64,000 nt of DNA, taken from NCBI RefSeq assembly GCF_040151475.1, contig NZ_JBDKWG010000149.1:34215-98214 (forward strand), read 5' to 3'. Below, piece after piece: positions 1-9,865 of the stretch. The position numbers were made by a program, and so were the translations under genes. The DNA is from CAXBNB01 sp040151475 (GTDB lineage: Bacteria; Bacteroidota; Bacteroidia; Cytophagales; Cyclobacteriaceae). How positions within the stretch are numbered: the first letter of the stretch is position 1; the number at the start of each line of letters is the position of its first letter. Under the pieces are notes generated by a model that saw only the letters and a program-made list of their open reading frames with translations, had not been told where the DNA came from and searched no databases.

Positions 1-2749
1 CTTCTCTCTTAGATTTAGCTCTAAGATCCTTGTCCTTTCTTGGCCTTGAAAATAGTTTGGTGTCAATTACTACTCCTCTCAGCGATGGAGATGCCTTCAA
101 AGAAGCATCTTTTACATCACCTGCTTTATCACCAAAAATGGCGCGAAGCAATTTTTCTTCAGGAGTAGGATCCGTTTCTCCTTTTGGAGTAATCTTTCCA
201 ATAAGAATATCTCCTTCCTTGATTTCAGCACCAATTCTTATGATTCCGTTTTCATCAAGGTTTTTAACAGCATCTTCACTTACGTTTGGAATTTCAGAAG
301 TTAATTCTTCCTCGCCCCTTTTAGTATCTCTTACCTCCAGGTCAAACTCTTCAATATGAAGTGATGTGAATACATCATTTCTAACTACTCTTTCAGAAAT
401 AACAATCGCATCCTCAAAGTTGTATCCCTGCCAAGGCATATATGCAACCCTCAGGTTTCTTCCCAATGCCAACTCTCCATTTTCTGTAGCAAAACCTTCA
501 ACCAAAGGCTGACCAGGAACTACTTTATCTCCCTTCAACACAATAGGCTTCAAGTTGATACAAGTATCCTGATTGGTTCTTCTAAACTTGATAAGGTCAT
601 AAGTAATGTACTCGGTATCAAAGGAAACCAGACTTTCGTTTTCACTAACATCATATTTTACAATGATCTTCTTAGCATCAACATAAGTAATCTCTCCGTT
701 TCCTTCCGATAATATCAAAGACCTTGAATCCAATGCAACTCTTGATTCGAGACCAGTACCAACAATAGGAGCCTGGGGTTTCATCAATGGAACAGCTTGG
801 CGCTGCATGTTTGATCCCATCAGGGCTCTGTTTGCATCATCATGCTCAAGGAATGGAATCATAGAAGCGGCCACAGAGACAATCTGATTAGGTGCTACAT
901 CCATGTACTTTACATCCTTAGGATCAACTACAGGGAAATCACCCTCATATCTGGCTTTAACCTTATCATTAATAAACTCACCATTGTCTTTAACAGGAGC
1001 ATTCGCCTGCCCAATATTGTGAGTATCTTCTTCCTCTGCAGTCAGATATTCAACATCGCTGGTCATATTGACCTTGCCATTTTCTACCTTTCTGTATGGA
1101 GTTTCAATGAATCCCATTCCATTCACCTTTGCATGAACGCAAAGAGAAGAAATCAAACCAATGTTTGGTCCTTCCGGAGTTTCAATGGTACACAATCTAC
1201 CATAGTGGGTATAGTGCACATCTCTTACTTCAAAACCAGCTCTTTCTCTTGAAAGGCCACCCGGTCCTAAAGCAGACATTCTTCTCTTATGAGTAATTTC
1301 AGCCAATGGATTCGTTTGATCCATAAACTGAGACAACTGGTTGGTGCCAAAGAATGAGTTGATCACAGAAGACAATGTTCTCGCATTGATCAGGTCAATT
1401 GGTTTAAATTCTTCATTGTCCCGAACGTTCATTCTTTCCTTAATGGTACGAGCCATTCTGGAAAGTCCAACACCAAATTGAGAATACAATTGCTCTCCTA
1501 CTGTTCTTACTCTTCTGTTACTCAAGTGATCAATATCATCAACTACAGCTTTGGAGTTGATCAATCCGATCAAATACTTCACAATAAGAATAATATCCTC
1601 AGTGGTCAAAGTCCTTGCCTCATTGTCAAGGCTTAGGCCTAATTTTTTATTTATTCTATATCTGCCAACTTCTCCAAGATCATACCTTTTATCACTAAAG
1701 AATAAATTATTGATAATGTCTCGGGCAGTTTGCTCATCAGGAGCCTCTGTATTTCTAAGTTGACGATAAATCTGCTCTACAGCTTCTTTTTCAGAATTTG
1801 AATTATCCTTTTGGAGCGTATTGTAGATTATGGAATAGTCAGTGATATTTACATCTTTCTTATGAAGAATGATAGACTTTGAACCTGAATCCAATATAGT
1901 CTCTATATCTTCTTCATTCACTATAGAGTCCCTTTCAAGGATAACTTCATTTCTGTCGATAGAAACAACCTCACCTGTATCTTCATCCACAAAATCCTCC
2001 GTCCAGGTTCTTAAAACCCTTGCAGCAAGTTTCCTTCCTATAACTGATGTCAGATTCTTTTTATCAGCTTCTACCTCTTCAGAAAGACCAAATAAATCTA
2101 AGATGTCTTTGTCATACCCATAACCTATTGCTCTAAGCAAAGTTGTTACAGGGAATTTCTTTTTCCGGTCGATATAAGCATACATGACGTTATTTACATC
2201 TGTAGCAAATTCGATCCAGGAACCTCTAAAAGGAATAATCCTGGCAGAGTAAAGTTTCGTTCCATTGGTGTGTTTACTTTGTGCAAAGAACACTCCAGGA
2301 GATCTGTGTAGCTGAGAAACTATAACCCTTTCTGCCCCATTGATCACGAAAGATCCCTTAGCTGTCATATATGGTATATTTCCTAAGAAGACCTCTTGTT
2401 CAATAGTCTCAAAGTCATCATTGTCTTCGTCATTACATGACAATTTCAATTTGGCCTTTAGAGGTACAGAATAAGTTAAGCCTCTGTCGATACACTCATC
2501 AACATTGTATTTTGGAGGATCTACAAGGTAGTCGATAAATTCCAACAAAAAATTATCCCTGGAATCACTAATGGGAAAATTTTCTGAAAATACTTTAAAA
2601 AGACCTTCTTGAATTCTTCTTTCAGCAGGGGTCTCTAACTGGAAAAAATCTTTAAACGATTGTAATTGAACATTTAAAAAATCAGGGTAATCAATCACTG
2701 ATTTTATAGAAGAAAAATTAATTCTTCCAGTTTTAGTTTTATTAGCCAA
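1..2749 (-). CDS. rpoB: DNA-directed RNA polymerase subunit beta (3' end outside window)
   Basis: This is the beta subunit of RNA polymerase, which forms much of the active-site cleft and the rifampicin pocket. About 916 codons from the N-terminus are visible; the rest lies beyond the left edge. The rifampicin region (roughly positions 1270-1370) reads FFGTNQLSQFMDQTNPL then THKRRMSALGPGG, the drug-sensitive type. The start is a TTG at 2747-2749 (MANKTKTGRINFSS): the same frame has a TAA four codons upstream and no ATG or GTG in between. It is the last visible gene of the secE-nusG-rplKAJL-rpoB operon and follows a hairpin that may tune its expression relative to rplL. Confidence 0.97.
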   Translation of the reverse strand, partial: MANKTKTGRINFSSIKSVIDYPDFLNVQLQSFKDFFQLETPAERRIQEGLFKVFSENFPISDSRDNFLLEFIDYLVDPPKYNVDECIDRGLTYSVPLKAKLKLSCNDEDNDDFETIEQEVFLGNIPYMTAKGSFVINGAERVIVSQLHRSPGVFFAQSKHTNGTKLYSARIIPFRGSWIEFATDVNNVMYAYIDRKKKFPVTTLLRAIGYGYDKDILDLFGLSEEVEADKKNLTSVIGRKLAARVLRTWTEDFVDEDTGEVVSIDRNEVILERDSIVNEEDIETILDSGSKSIILHKKDVNITDYSIIYNTLQKDNSNSEKEAVEQIYRQLRNTEAPDEQTARDIINNLFFSDKRYDLGEVGRYRINKKLGLSLDNEARTLTTEDIILIVKYLIGLINSKAVVDDIDHLSNRRVRTVGEQLYSQFGVGLSRMARTIKERMNVRDNEEFKPIDLINARTLSSVINSFFGTNQLSQFMDQTNPLAEITHKRRMSALGPGGLSRERAGFEVRDVHYTHYGRLCTIETPEGPNIGLISSLCVHAKVNGMGFIETPYRKVENGKVNMTSDVEYLTAEEEDTHNIGQANAPVKDNGEFINDKVKARYEGDFPVVDPKDVKYMDVAPNQIVSVAASMIPFLEHDDANRALMGSNMQRQAVPLMKPQAPIVGTGLESRVALDSRSLILSEGNGEITYVDAKKIIVKYDVSENESLVSFDTEYITYDLIKFRRTNQDTCINLKPIVLKGDKVVPGQPLVEGFATENGELALGRNLRVAYMPWQGYNFEDAIVISERVVRNDVFTSLHIEEFDLEVRDTKRGEEELTSEIPNVSEDAVKNLDENGIIRIGAEIKEGDILIGKITPKGETDPTPEEKLLRAIFGDKAGDVKDASLKASPSLRGVVIDTKLFSRPRKDKDLRAKSKRE

Positions 2750-2808
2750 AGCTTTATTGTTTTAGTTAATAATCTTCGAAAAGTAATTATTTGATAGAAA
2801 CAGGAAAA

Positions 2809-2840
2809 GACCTGATCCCGATATCAGTCGGGAGCAGGTC
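2809..2840 (-). terminator. attenuator-like hairpin between rplL and rpoB
   Basis: Read on the minus strand, GACCTG and TCCCGA segments pair with their complements, each arm having one unpaired or mismatched base, to give a stem of about 12 pairs around a 6-base loop, followed by TTTTCC. It lies 40 bases after the rplL stop and 60 bases before the rpoB start. Partial terminators at this place are known in other bacteria, where they lower rpoB expression relative to L7/L12. That role is inferred here. Confidence 0.6.
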
Positions 2841-2879
2841 TAAAAATCTTAGGCCTATAGCTCTCTGCAGGCCAAACTA

Positions 2880-3257
2880 TTAATTCAACTCTACTTCAGC
2901 ACCAGCTTCTTCCAGTTGTTTCTTAAGCCCTTCAGCTTCGTCTTTTGCCACACCTTCTTTTACTGCTTTTGGAGCACCGTCAACCAATTCTTTAGCTTCT
3001 TTCAATCCAAGACCAGTTAATTCTTTTACAAGCTTAACTACTGCTAGTTTAGCTCCTCCTGGTGATTTCAAGATTACATCAAAAGAGCTTTTTTCTTCAG
3101 CAGCAGCTTCTCCACCACCCGCAGCAGCCACAGCCACAGGAGCAGCAGCAGCAGCTGGCTCAATTCCATACTCGTCTTTCAATATTCCAGCTAATTCATT
3201 TACTTCTTTTACAGTTAAGTTAACCAACTGCTCAGCGAATGTTTTTAAATCTGCCAT
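2880..3257 (-). CDS. rplL: 50S ribosomal protein L7/L12
   Basis: This is the flexible stalk protein of the large subunit that recruits GTPase factors such as EF-Tu and EF-G. At 125 residues it has the normal length. The N-terminal dimerisation helix (residues about 1-32) is followed by an Ala/Gly-rich hinge (about 33-55). The C-terminal domain has the typical EKSSFDVIL and GLGLKEAKELVD stretches and ends in a Glu-rich helix. It follows rplJ by 41 bases, and L10-L12 form one complex on the ribosome, so coupled expression is expected. Confidence 0.98.
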   Translation of the reverse strand: MADLKTFAEQLVNLTVKEVNELAGILKDEYGIEPAAAAAPVAVAAAGGGEAAAEEKSSFDVILKSPGGAKLAVVKLVKELTGLGLKEAKELVDGAPKAVKEGVAKDEAEGLKKQLEEAGAEVELN

Positions 3258-3298
3258 TTTACCTTAATAATTAAAAATTAATAAATTGATACCTAAAT

Positions 3299-3826
3299 TT
3301 AACGTTCCGACAATGTTTTAACCAGACCTGCAATAGTGTTTCCTCCACTTTGAAGAGCAGAAACAACATTTTTGGCAGGTGATTGTAACAATCCGATAAC
3401 TTCACCAATAAGCTCATTCTTAGATTTGAAATTGCTCAATACAGCTAGTTGATCTTCACCAATAAAGAGATCGTATTCGATGGAAGCCCCTTTAAGTTTT
3501 GGTCGGTCTTTACTGTCTTTTTTCTTAAATTCTTTTAAAAGTTTTGCAGGTTCACTTGCGTTTTCACCTGAAAACATTACTCCTGAAAATCCTTTTAACA
3601 CAGATTCATCCAATGCAGAAAAATCAGCATCAATAGTTTCCAGAGCTTTTTTGATAAGAGTATTTTTAATCACTCTATACTCAATTCCTTTTTCAAAGCA
3701 CTTTCTCCTAAGTTGATTTACTTCAGCTACAGTCAATCCTGATGCATCAGTAAAGTAGAAACTCATATTGTCTTTGAATTTCTGAGAAATTTCTTCAATT
3801 ATAACTGCTTTGTCTTCTCTTTTCAT
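3299..3826 (-). CDS. rplJ: 50S ribosomal protein L10
   Basis: L10 anchors L7/L12 dimers to the 23S rRNA stalk base. The 175-residue product begins MKREDKAVIIEEI and carries the family stretches YFTDASGLTVAEVNQLR and IKNTLIKKAL. The C-terminal helix that binds L12 is present. It lies between rplA and rplL as in most bacteria. In model species L10 or its L12 complex represses its own mRNA; the 53-base gap upstream is short and I see no distinctive leader fold there. Confidence 0.97.
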   Translation of the reverse strand: MKREDKAVIIEEISQKFKDNMSFYFTDASGLTVAEVNQLRRKCFEKGIEYRVIKNTLIKKALETIDADFSALDESVLKGFSGVMFSGENASEPAKLLKEFKKKDSKDRPKLKGASIEYDLFIGEDQLAVLSNFKSKNELIGEVIGLLQSPAKNVVSALQSGGNTIAGLVKTLSER

Positions 3827-3879
3827 TTTCTTTTAACTTATTTGACTCTAAATATAAGAGCCAAGGTGTTAAGTAAATT

Positions 3880-4578
3880 TTACAATCCAGAAATTGTGGA
3901 TTTATCAATAGAAATACCCTTACTCATAGTACTAGACATATTGATTGTCCTGAAATAAGTACCTTTTGCTGAAGCTGGTTTTAATTTTCCGATAGTTTGA
4001 ATCAATTCCAAGGCATTCTCTTTTATCTTTTCAGGAGTAAAAGACACCTTACCAATACTGGCATGTATTATTCCAAATTTATCTACCTTAAAGTCAATTT
4101 TACCAGACTTTACTTCACCAACAGCTTTAGCCACATCAAGAGTTACAGTTCCTGATTTAGGATTTGGCATCAAACCTCTAGGCCCTAATACCCTACCAAT
4201 TCTACCCACTTTTGCCATCACAGTAGGCATAGTGATAATAACATCAATATCAGTCCAGCCTTCTTCGATTTTCTTGATATAATCATCCAGTCCAACGTGA
4301 TCAGCACCTGCATCTTTAGCTTCTTGCTCTTTATCAGGAGTACACAATACAAGAACTCTAACGTCCTTACCCGTACCATGAGGTAATGCCACCACGCCTC
4401 TTACCATTTGATCAGCCTTCCTTGGATCAACACCCAGCCTAATATCAACATCCACAGATGCATCAAATTTAGTTGTGGTAATATCCTTTACAATTTTAGA
4501 AGCATCATCCAATGAGTATTCTACAGTTGGATCATATTTCTCCAGTGCTGATTTTTGATTTTTTGTCAACTTTGCCAT
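3880..4578 (-). CDS. rplA: 50S ribosomal protein L1
   Basis: L1 forms the mobile L1 stalk at the ribosomal E site and in many bacteria also represses the L11-L1 mRNA. I chose the ATG at 4576-4578 (MAKLTKNQKSALEKYD), giving 232 residues, the usual size. A GTG-type extension seven residues longer would overlap rplK by 10 bases and is not needed. Typical stretches are VRGVVALPHGTGK, GRLGRVLGPRGLMPNPK-like (here GRIGRVLGPRGLMPNPK) and KIDFKVDKFGIIH. It begins 11 bases after the rplK stop. Confidence 0.97.
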   Translation of the reverse strand: MAKLTKNQKSALEKYDPTVEYSLDDASKIVKDITTTKFDASVDVDIRLGVDPRKADQMVRGVVALPHGTGKDVRVLVLCTPDKEQEAKDAGADHVGLDDYIKKIEEGWTDIDVIITMPTVMAKVGRIGRVLGPRGLMPNPKSGTVTLDVAKAVGEVKSGKIDFKVDKFGIIHASIGKVSFTPEKIKENALELIQTIGKLKPASAKGTYFRTINMSSTMSKGISIDKSTISGL

Positions 4579-4589
4579 CTTTCTAAAAA

Positions 4590-5030
4590 TTAGGCCCAAG
4601 GGGCAGTACCTTTAACATTTATTCCCATACTTCTTGCCGTACCTGCTACCATTTTCATAGCTGCTTCGATCTCAAAAGCATTTAAATCAGCCATTTTAGT
4701 CTCAGCAATTTCTTTTACCTGATCCCAGGTCACAGATCCTACTTTAATACGGTTTGGTTCAGCTGATGCTTTTTTAAGCTTCGCAGCACTCATCAACAAC
4801 ACTGCCGCCGGAGGTGTTTTGATTACAAAATCAAACGACTTATCCGCATAGATAGTAATCAATACAGGCAATACCTGCCCAGGTTTATCCTGTGTCCTGG
4901 CATTGAACTGCTTACAAAAATCCATTATGTTAAGCCCTTTACTACCAAGAGCAGGTCCAACCGGAGGAGATGGGTTTGCCGCACCACCTTTAACTTGTAA
5001 TTTTAAGTATCCACTAATTTCCTTAGCCAT
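4590..5030 (-). CDS. rplK: 50S ribosomal protein L11
   Basis: L11 binds the GTPase-associated region of 23S rRNA and is needed for the stringent response through RelA-type enzymes. The 146-residue product has the proline-rich PSPPVGPALGSKGLNIMDFC stretch at the N-terminus, the target region of thiopeptide antibiotics, and the GTARSMGI motif in the RNA-binding C-terminal domain. It starts one base after the nusG stop, so translation is probably coupled. Confidence 0.98.
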   Translation of the reverse strand: MAKEISGYLKLQVKGGAANPSPPVGPALGSKGLNIMDFCKQFNARTQDKPGQVLPVLITIYADKSFDFVIKTPPAAVLLMSAAKLKKASAEPNRIKVGSVTWDQVKEIAETKMADLNAFEIEAAMKMVAGTARSMGINVKGTAPWA

Positions 5031-5031
5031 T

Positions 5032-5592
5032 TTACTCAGTTTTTTCTACTTGTATATAATTAAGTTCAACCGGGGTATTTCGTCCAAAGATTTTCACCAT
5101 AACATTCAGCTTCTTTCTTTCTTCAAAGACTTCTTCTACAGCCCCCGTAAATCCACTAAACGGACCATCCATTACTTTTACAGTTTCACCTATAATAAAT
5201 GGTGTATCTAGTTTCTCTTCAAATTCATCAACCTCCTCTACCTTTCCTAGTATTCTATTCACCTCTCCTTGACGTAGTGGAACAGGTACTTTTGATGGGC
5301 CACCAGCATCGTTGGAACCCAAAAAACCTATTACTCCAGGAATATTAGTGATAGTATGTTGTACTTCTCCATGATTTATATCCGCAGAAATTAAAACATA
5401 CCCAGGAAAGAAATTTTTCTCACGAACTCTTTTCTTCCCATTCCTCATCTCATACACCTTTTCAGAAGGGATAAGTACCTGAGGAATATAGTCCACTAAA
5501 CCTGTTCTAACTATCTCGTTATCAAGGTAATTCTTTACCTTTCTCTCCTGACCGCTGACAGCACGTACAACGTACCATTTCAATTCACTCAT
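5032..5592 (-). CDS. nusG: transcription termination/antitermination protein NusG
   Basis: NusG binds RNA polymerase and links it to Rho or to the leading ribosome through S10. The 186-residue protein has the NGN domain (LKWYVVRAVSGQERKVKNYL, then FFPGYVLI) and a C-terminal KOW domain (GETVKVMDGPFSGFTGAVEEV). It sits 24 bases after secE and one base before rplK. The length and the insertion between the domains match Bacteroidota NusG. Confidence 0.97.
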   Translation of the reverse strand: MSELKWYVVRAVSGQERKVKNYLDNEIVRTGLVDYIPQVLIPSEKVYEMRNGKKRVREKNFFPGYVLISADINHGEVQHTITNIPGVIGFLGSNDAGGPSKVPVPLRQGEVNRILGKVEEVDEFEEKLDTPFIIGETVKVMDGPFSGFTGAVEEVFEERKKLNVMVKIFGRNTPVELNYIQVEKTE

Positions 5593-5616
5593 AACAAAAG
5601 GACTTTATCTTGATTA

Positions 5617-5808
5617 CTAAAGATTATTATAATACCACTTCAACAGATTTTCAAAACCTAAATCTATCAAGCCGATGAATAACGCAAAGATCAGGGAAGC
5701 GACCAATACTAAAATAGAACTATTCTGAAGATCACTGTACTTGGACCAAGTCACTTTGTGAACCATCTCGTCGTAAGACTCCTTAATATATTGTACCAGT
5801 TTAGACAT
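5617..5808 (-). CDS. secE: preprotein translocase subunit SecE
   Basis: This is the small essential membrane subunit that clamps the SecY channel. The 63-residue product is the short single-span form: a cytoplasmic amphipathic segment with ESYDEMVHKVTWSKYSDLQNSS (the conserved KVTWP-like motif is KVTWS here), then one transmembrane helix at about residues 31-50. It lies directly downstream of tRNA-Trp and upstream of nusG, the usual Bacteroidota order. Confidence 0.95.
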   Translation of the reverse strand: MSKLVQYIKESYDEMVHKVTWSKYSDLQNSSILVLVASLIFALFIGLIDLGFENLLKWYYNNL

Positions 5809-5841
5809 TGTTCAAACCTTTGCTGTATTTCTTAAATTTTG

Positions 5842-5914
5842 CACGGGTGGAGAGACTCGAACTCCCAGCCAATGGTTTTGGAGACCACTACTCTACCAAT
5901 TGAGCTACACCCGT
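5842..5914 (-). tRNA. tRNA-Trp (CCA anticodon)
   Basis: On the minus strand the 73-base sequence folds as a cloverleaf. The acceptor ACGGGTG pairs with CACCCGT, the D-loop has AATTGGTAGAG, the anticodon loop is CTCCAAA with CCA anticodon, and the T-arm loop is TTCGAGT. The discriminator is G and the CCA tail is not encoded. It is cotranscribed with secE and nusG from a consensus promoter about 25 bases upstream. Confidence 0.96.
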
Positions 5915-5936
5915 GTACCTCAGCCCAAAAGGACTG

Positions 5937-5968
5937 CAAAATTAGATTTAATTTTTCAAATAAACAAA
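5937..5968 (-). promoter_or_regulatory. promoter of tRNA-Trp-secE-nusG-ribosomal protein-rpoB operon
   Basis: On the minus strand TTTG (5965-5968) is followed after exactly 20 bases by TAATTTTG (5937-5944). This matches the Bacteroidota housekeeping promoter (-33 TTTG, -7 TAnnTTTG). Transcription would begin near 5930-5933, about 17 bases before the tRNA. The -33 box overlaps the foot of the tuf terminator hairpin, so the two units are packed end to end. Confidence 0.75.
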
Positions 5969-6000
5969 TACGTTCTGCATAAATTATACAGAACGTATTT
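5966..6000 (-). terminator. terminator-like hairpin after tuf
   Basis: AAATACGTTCTG and CAGAACGTATTT form a perfect 12-pair stem around an 11-base A/T loop. It begins 22 bases after the tuf stop codon. The bases that follow on the minus strand (GTTTATTTG) are T-rich but not a pure T run, so termination may be partial and leave some read-through into secE. Confidence 0.6.
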
Positions 6001-6021
6001 ATTAATGTGTTTGAGACCTAA

Positions 6022-7209
<1,188 letters not shown>

Positions 7210-7429
7210 GTTTGAAAATTTCTATTTTAGTTAAACTCTATTTAAAAAATATAAATCTATAATTAACAATAAACGAATCTATTGACCAATTACTAACAAA
7301 ACCCTAAAATGGGTGAAAGTGACATCAACATCCGACACCACTTCATAGAAGACATCTTACAATCTCCTTTCCAATGAACATCAGTCGAGTAAATTACTTT
7401 ACAGAATCAAAGACCAGTCATTGATTAAG

Positions 7430-7501
7430 AGCCAATGACGGGATTTGAACCCGTGACCTCTTCCTTACCAAGGAAGCACTCTACCCCTGAGCTACATCGG
7501 C
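7430..7501 (-). tRNA. tRNA-Thr (GGT anticodon)
   Basis: The minus-strand sequence pairs acceptor GCCGATG with CATTGGC (one G-T pair). The anticodon loop TTGGTAA sits between CTTCC and GGAAG and gives the anticodon GGT. The T-loop is TTCAAAT. The CCA end is not encoded. It is the last of three tRNAs before tuf. Confidence 0.96.
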
Positions 7502-7515
7502 TGGTTCAAAAATAG

Positions 7516-7588
7516 AGCGGGAGACGAGGCTCGAACCCGCGACCTACAGCTTGGAAGGCTGTCGCTCTACCAACTGAGCTACTCCCGC
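7516..7588 (-). tRNA. tRNA-Gly (TCC anticodon)
   Basis: The acceptor GCGGGAG pairs with CTCCCGC. The anticodon stem ACAGC/GCTGT encloses CTTCCAA with anticodon TCC. The T-arm GCGGG-TTCGAGC-CTCGT is present with one mismatch. The discriminator is T. It lies 14 bases upstream of tRNA-Thr in the same transcript. Confidence 0.96.
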
Positions 7589-7608
7589 TTCTAATATTTT
7601 TGCCAATG

Positions 7609-7691
7609 TGGGGGGAGCAGGATTCGAACCTGCGAAGACATAAGTCAGCAGATTTACAGTCTGCCCCAGTTGGCCGCTTTGGTATCCCCCC
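7609..7691 (-). tRNA. tRNA-Tyr (GTA anticodon)
   Basis: This 83-base class II tRNA has acceptor GGGGGGA pairing with TCCCCCC and a long variable arm. The anticodon stem CAGAC/... encloses TGTAAA with anticodon GTA, and the T-loop is TTCGAAT. The discriminator is A, the tyrosine identity base. It is the first gene of the tRNA-tuf transcript. Confidence 0.96.
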
Positions 7692-7760
7692 GTACATGAT
7701 TTTTAAGAACATTCCTTAAAAAATAGAGCCTAGTATTTCGCCCTTCTTTTTAAGGAAGTG

Positions 7761-7791
7761 CAAAATTATATGCTTTTGATTCTTATTCAAA
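7761..7791 (-). promoter_or_regulatory. promoter of the tRNA-Tyr/Gly/Thr-tuf operon
   Basis: On the minus strand TTTG (7788-7791) is followed after exactly 19 bases by TAATTTTG (7761-7768), a full match to the Bacteroidota promoter consensus. Transcription should start near 7755-7757, about 65 bases before tRNA-Tyr, leaving a short leader to be trimmed during tRNA processing. Confidence 0.75.
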
Positions 7792-7954
7792 TTTTTGCAA
7801 AACTATTTTTAGCGTTTTTGAGATTATTTCAAAAAAAAAATAAACTATGCTTTTTTGACACATTCAAGGGTACTTATCAACACTTTGAAATTCTAATCAG
7901 GCAGACTTAATAATTTCTTATCTTCGAACTTTCGTACTTAATATCAAAAACGAT

Positions 7955-9865
7955 ATGAATGCAATCAAATATTACTTTTTGTTAATCATAATACTATTGA
8001 TTTCTTTCAGATGTAAACATCAAAACAAAACTCAAGAAATGTCATTAGAAAACATAGCCACAACAGATATTCATACTTTTGCCGACCCATCTAAAGCTGT
8101 GATCACACATCTGGACTGGCAAGCTACTATCAATTTTGATCAGAATAAAATAGAAGCAACAGCCCGGTATAAAATAAAAACCAGTAAAGATGCTACTCAA
8201 ATAATTTTAGACTCCAAAGGGTTAAAGATATTGTCAATAAAAGAAAGTGAATCAGGGAATAATCTTGATTTCAAAATCGGGGAAGAAAAAGAACATTTAG
8301 GAAGACCTATAATAATAGAAATAAAACCTACAACACATACCATTTACATCCGGTATTCTACCGGAGAAAATGCCGAGGCACTACAATGGTTATCACCTGT
8401 ACAAACCGCAGGAAAAAAACATCCTTTTCTTTTTACACAATCTCAGGCTATCCTTGCCAGATCATGGATACCTATTCAAGACTCCCCTGGCATAAGATTT
8501 ACCTATAATTCAACAGTGCAAGTTCCATCAGGCCTATTGGCTCTGATGAGTGCAGAAAATCCACAGAAAAAAAATGAAACTGGTTTGTATTACTTTCAAA
8601 TGAAACAAAAAATACCAGCTTATTTAATGGCACTAGCTGTTGGAGATTTAGAATTCCAATCTTTAGGAGATCGAACGGGAGTTTATGCAGAGTCGTCAAT
8701 ACTAGAAAATGCCACCTATGAGTTTGCTGAAACTGAAAATATGATAAAAGTTGCTGAAAACTTATATGGACCATATCAATGGGAGCGGTATGACCTTTTG
8801 GTACTACCTCCCAGTTTCCCTTTTGGTGGCATGGAAAACCCCAGGCTAACATTTGCCACACCGACTATTTTGGCTGGAGATCGCTCTCTTACATCACTCG
8901 TAGCGCATGAACTGGCTCACTCCTGGTCGGGTAATCTGGTAACCAATTCTACATGGAATGACTTTTGGCTCAATGAAGGGTTTACTGTTTATTTTGAGCA
9001 AAGGATAATGGAGGAGCTTTATGGTAGAGACTATTCTGAAATGTTGGCATCCCTAAGCCTTGAAGATTTGAAAACAGAAATTTCAGAAATGATCAAATCA
9101 GGAAAAGGAGATGACACAAGGCTAAAACTAAACCTTGAGGGTAGAAATCCGGATGACGGAGTGACCAGCGTTGCTTATGACAAAGGCTACAATTTTCTCA
9201 GGCTACTCGAAGAAACTGTAGGAAGAGACACTTTCGATATTTTTATTAAAAAGTATTTTTCTGATAATGCTTTCAAAGGAATGAATACAGAGGGTTTTGT
9301 TGAATACTTGAAAACAAATCTGATTGTATTAAACAATCTAAATATAGATCCTAATTTCTATGAATCCTGGATTTACGAACCCGGCCTGCCTGCAAATCAT
9401 CCAACACCTGAGTCTAATAAATTTGAAAATGTGGAATCTGCACTGAAAAACTGGCTGGAGAACGAAAATAAGGAAGTATTAATATCACGGTTTGAGTCAG
9501 ACAAATGGAGTTCGCATGAATGGCAACATTTTGTGAGAAAATTACCTGCTAAACTGGACAATACTCAAATGAGCAAATTAGATACTGCTTTTGGGTTTAC
9601 ATTATCCGGCAACAGCGAAATACTCGCTGCATGGCTGGAGCATGTGATCAGTAATCAATATGAGCAGGGTTATCAGAAACTTGAAAAGTTTTTAATCAAT
9701 ACCGGAAGAAGGAAATTTTTAACTCCTTTGTACAAAAGGCTAATAGAAACAGAGAACGGTAAACAAATGGCTATGAAGATTTACAAAAAAGCACGCCCAA
9801 ACTACCATCATGTGTCTTCAAGTTCCATTGATGCAATATTAAAATACCAAGAAATTCCAAACTAA
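7955..9865 (+). CDS. M1 family zinc aminopeptidase (leukotriene A4 hydrolase-like), lipoprotein
   Basis: This protein should remove N-terminal residues from peptides in the cell envelope. The 636-residue product starts with a lipoprotein signal (hydrophobic residues 5-17, Cys at 20 in SFRC). The catalytic core has the exopeptidase motif GGMEN (291-295), the zinc site HELAH (318-322) and the third zinc ligand Glu341 in NEGF, all intact. A C-terminal helical domain follows, as in leukotriene A4 hydrolase-type enzymes. A weak -7 match, TATCTTCG, lies at 7919-7926. Its last four bases overlap the convergent tolC-like gene. Confidence 0.9.
   Translation: MNAIKYYFLLIIILLISFRCKHQNKTQEMSLENIATTDIHTFADPSKAVITHLDWQATINFDQNKIEATARYKIKTSKDATQIILDSKGLKILSIKESESGNNLDFKIGEEKEHLGRPIIIEIKPTTHTIYIRYSTGENAEALQWLSPVQTAGKKHPFLFTQSQAILARSWIPIQDSPGIRFTYNSTVQVPSGLLALMSAENPQKKNETGLYYFQMKQKIPAYLMALAVGDLEFQSLGDRTGVYAESSILENATYEFAETENMIKVAENLYGPYQWERYDLLVLPPSFPFGGMENPRLTFATPTILAGDRSLTSLVAHELAHSWSGNLVTNSTWNDFWLNEGFTVYFEQRIMEELYGRDYSEMLASLSLEDLKTEISEMIKSGKGDDTRLKLNLEGRNPDDGVTSVAYDKGYNFLRLLEETVGRDTFDIFIKKYFSDNAFKGMNTEGFVEYLKTNLIVLNNLNIDPNFYESWIYEPGLPANHPTPESNKFENVESALKNWLENENKEVLISRFESDKWSSHEWQHFVRKLPAKLDNTQMSKLDTAFGFTLSGNSEILAAWLEHVISNQYEQGYQKLEKFLINTGRRKFLTPLYKRLIETENGKQMAMKIYKKARPNYHHVSSSSIDAILKYQEIPN

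Noticed and set aside
7210..7429. Separate promoter directly before tuf
   Set aside because: Only imperfect TAnnTTTG matches without a spaced -33 box are present; the promoter upstream of tRNA-Tyr is sufficient.
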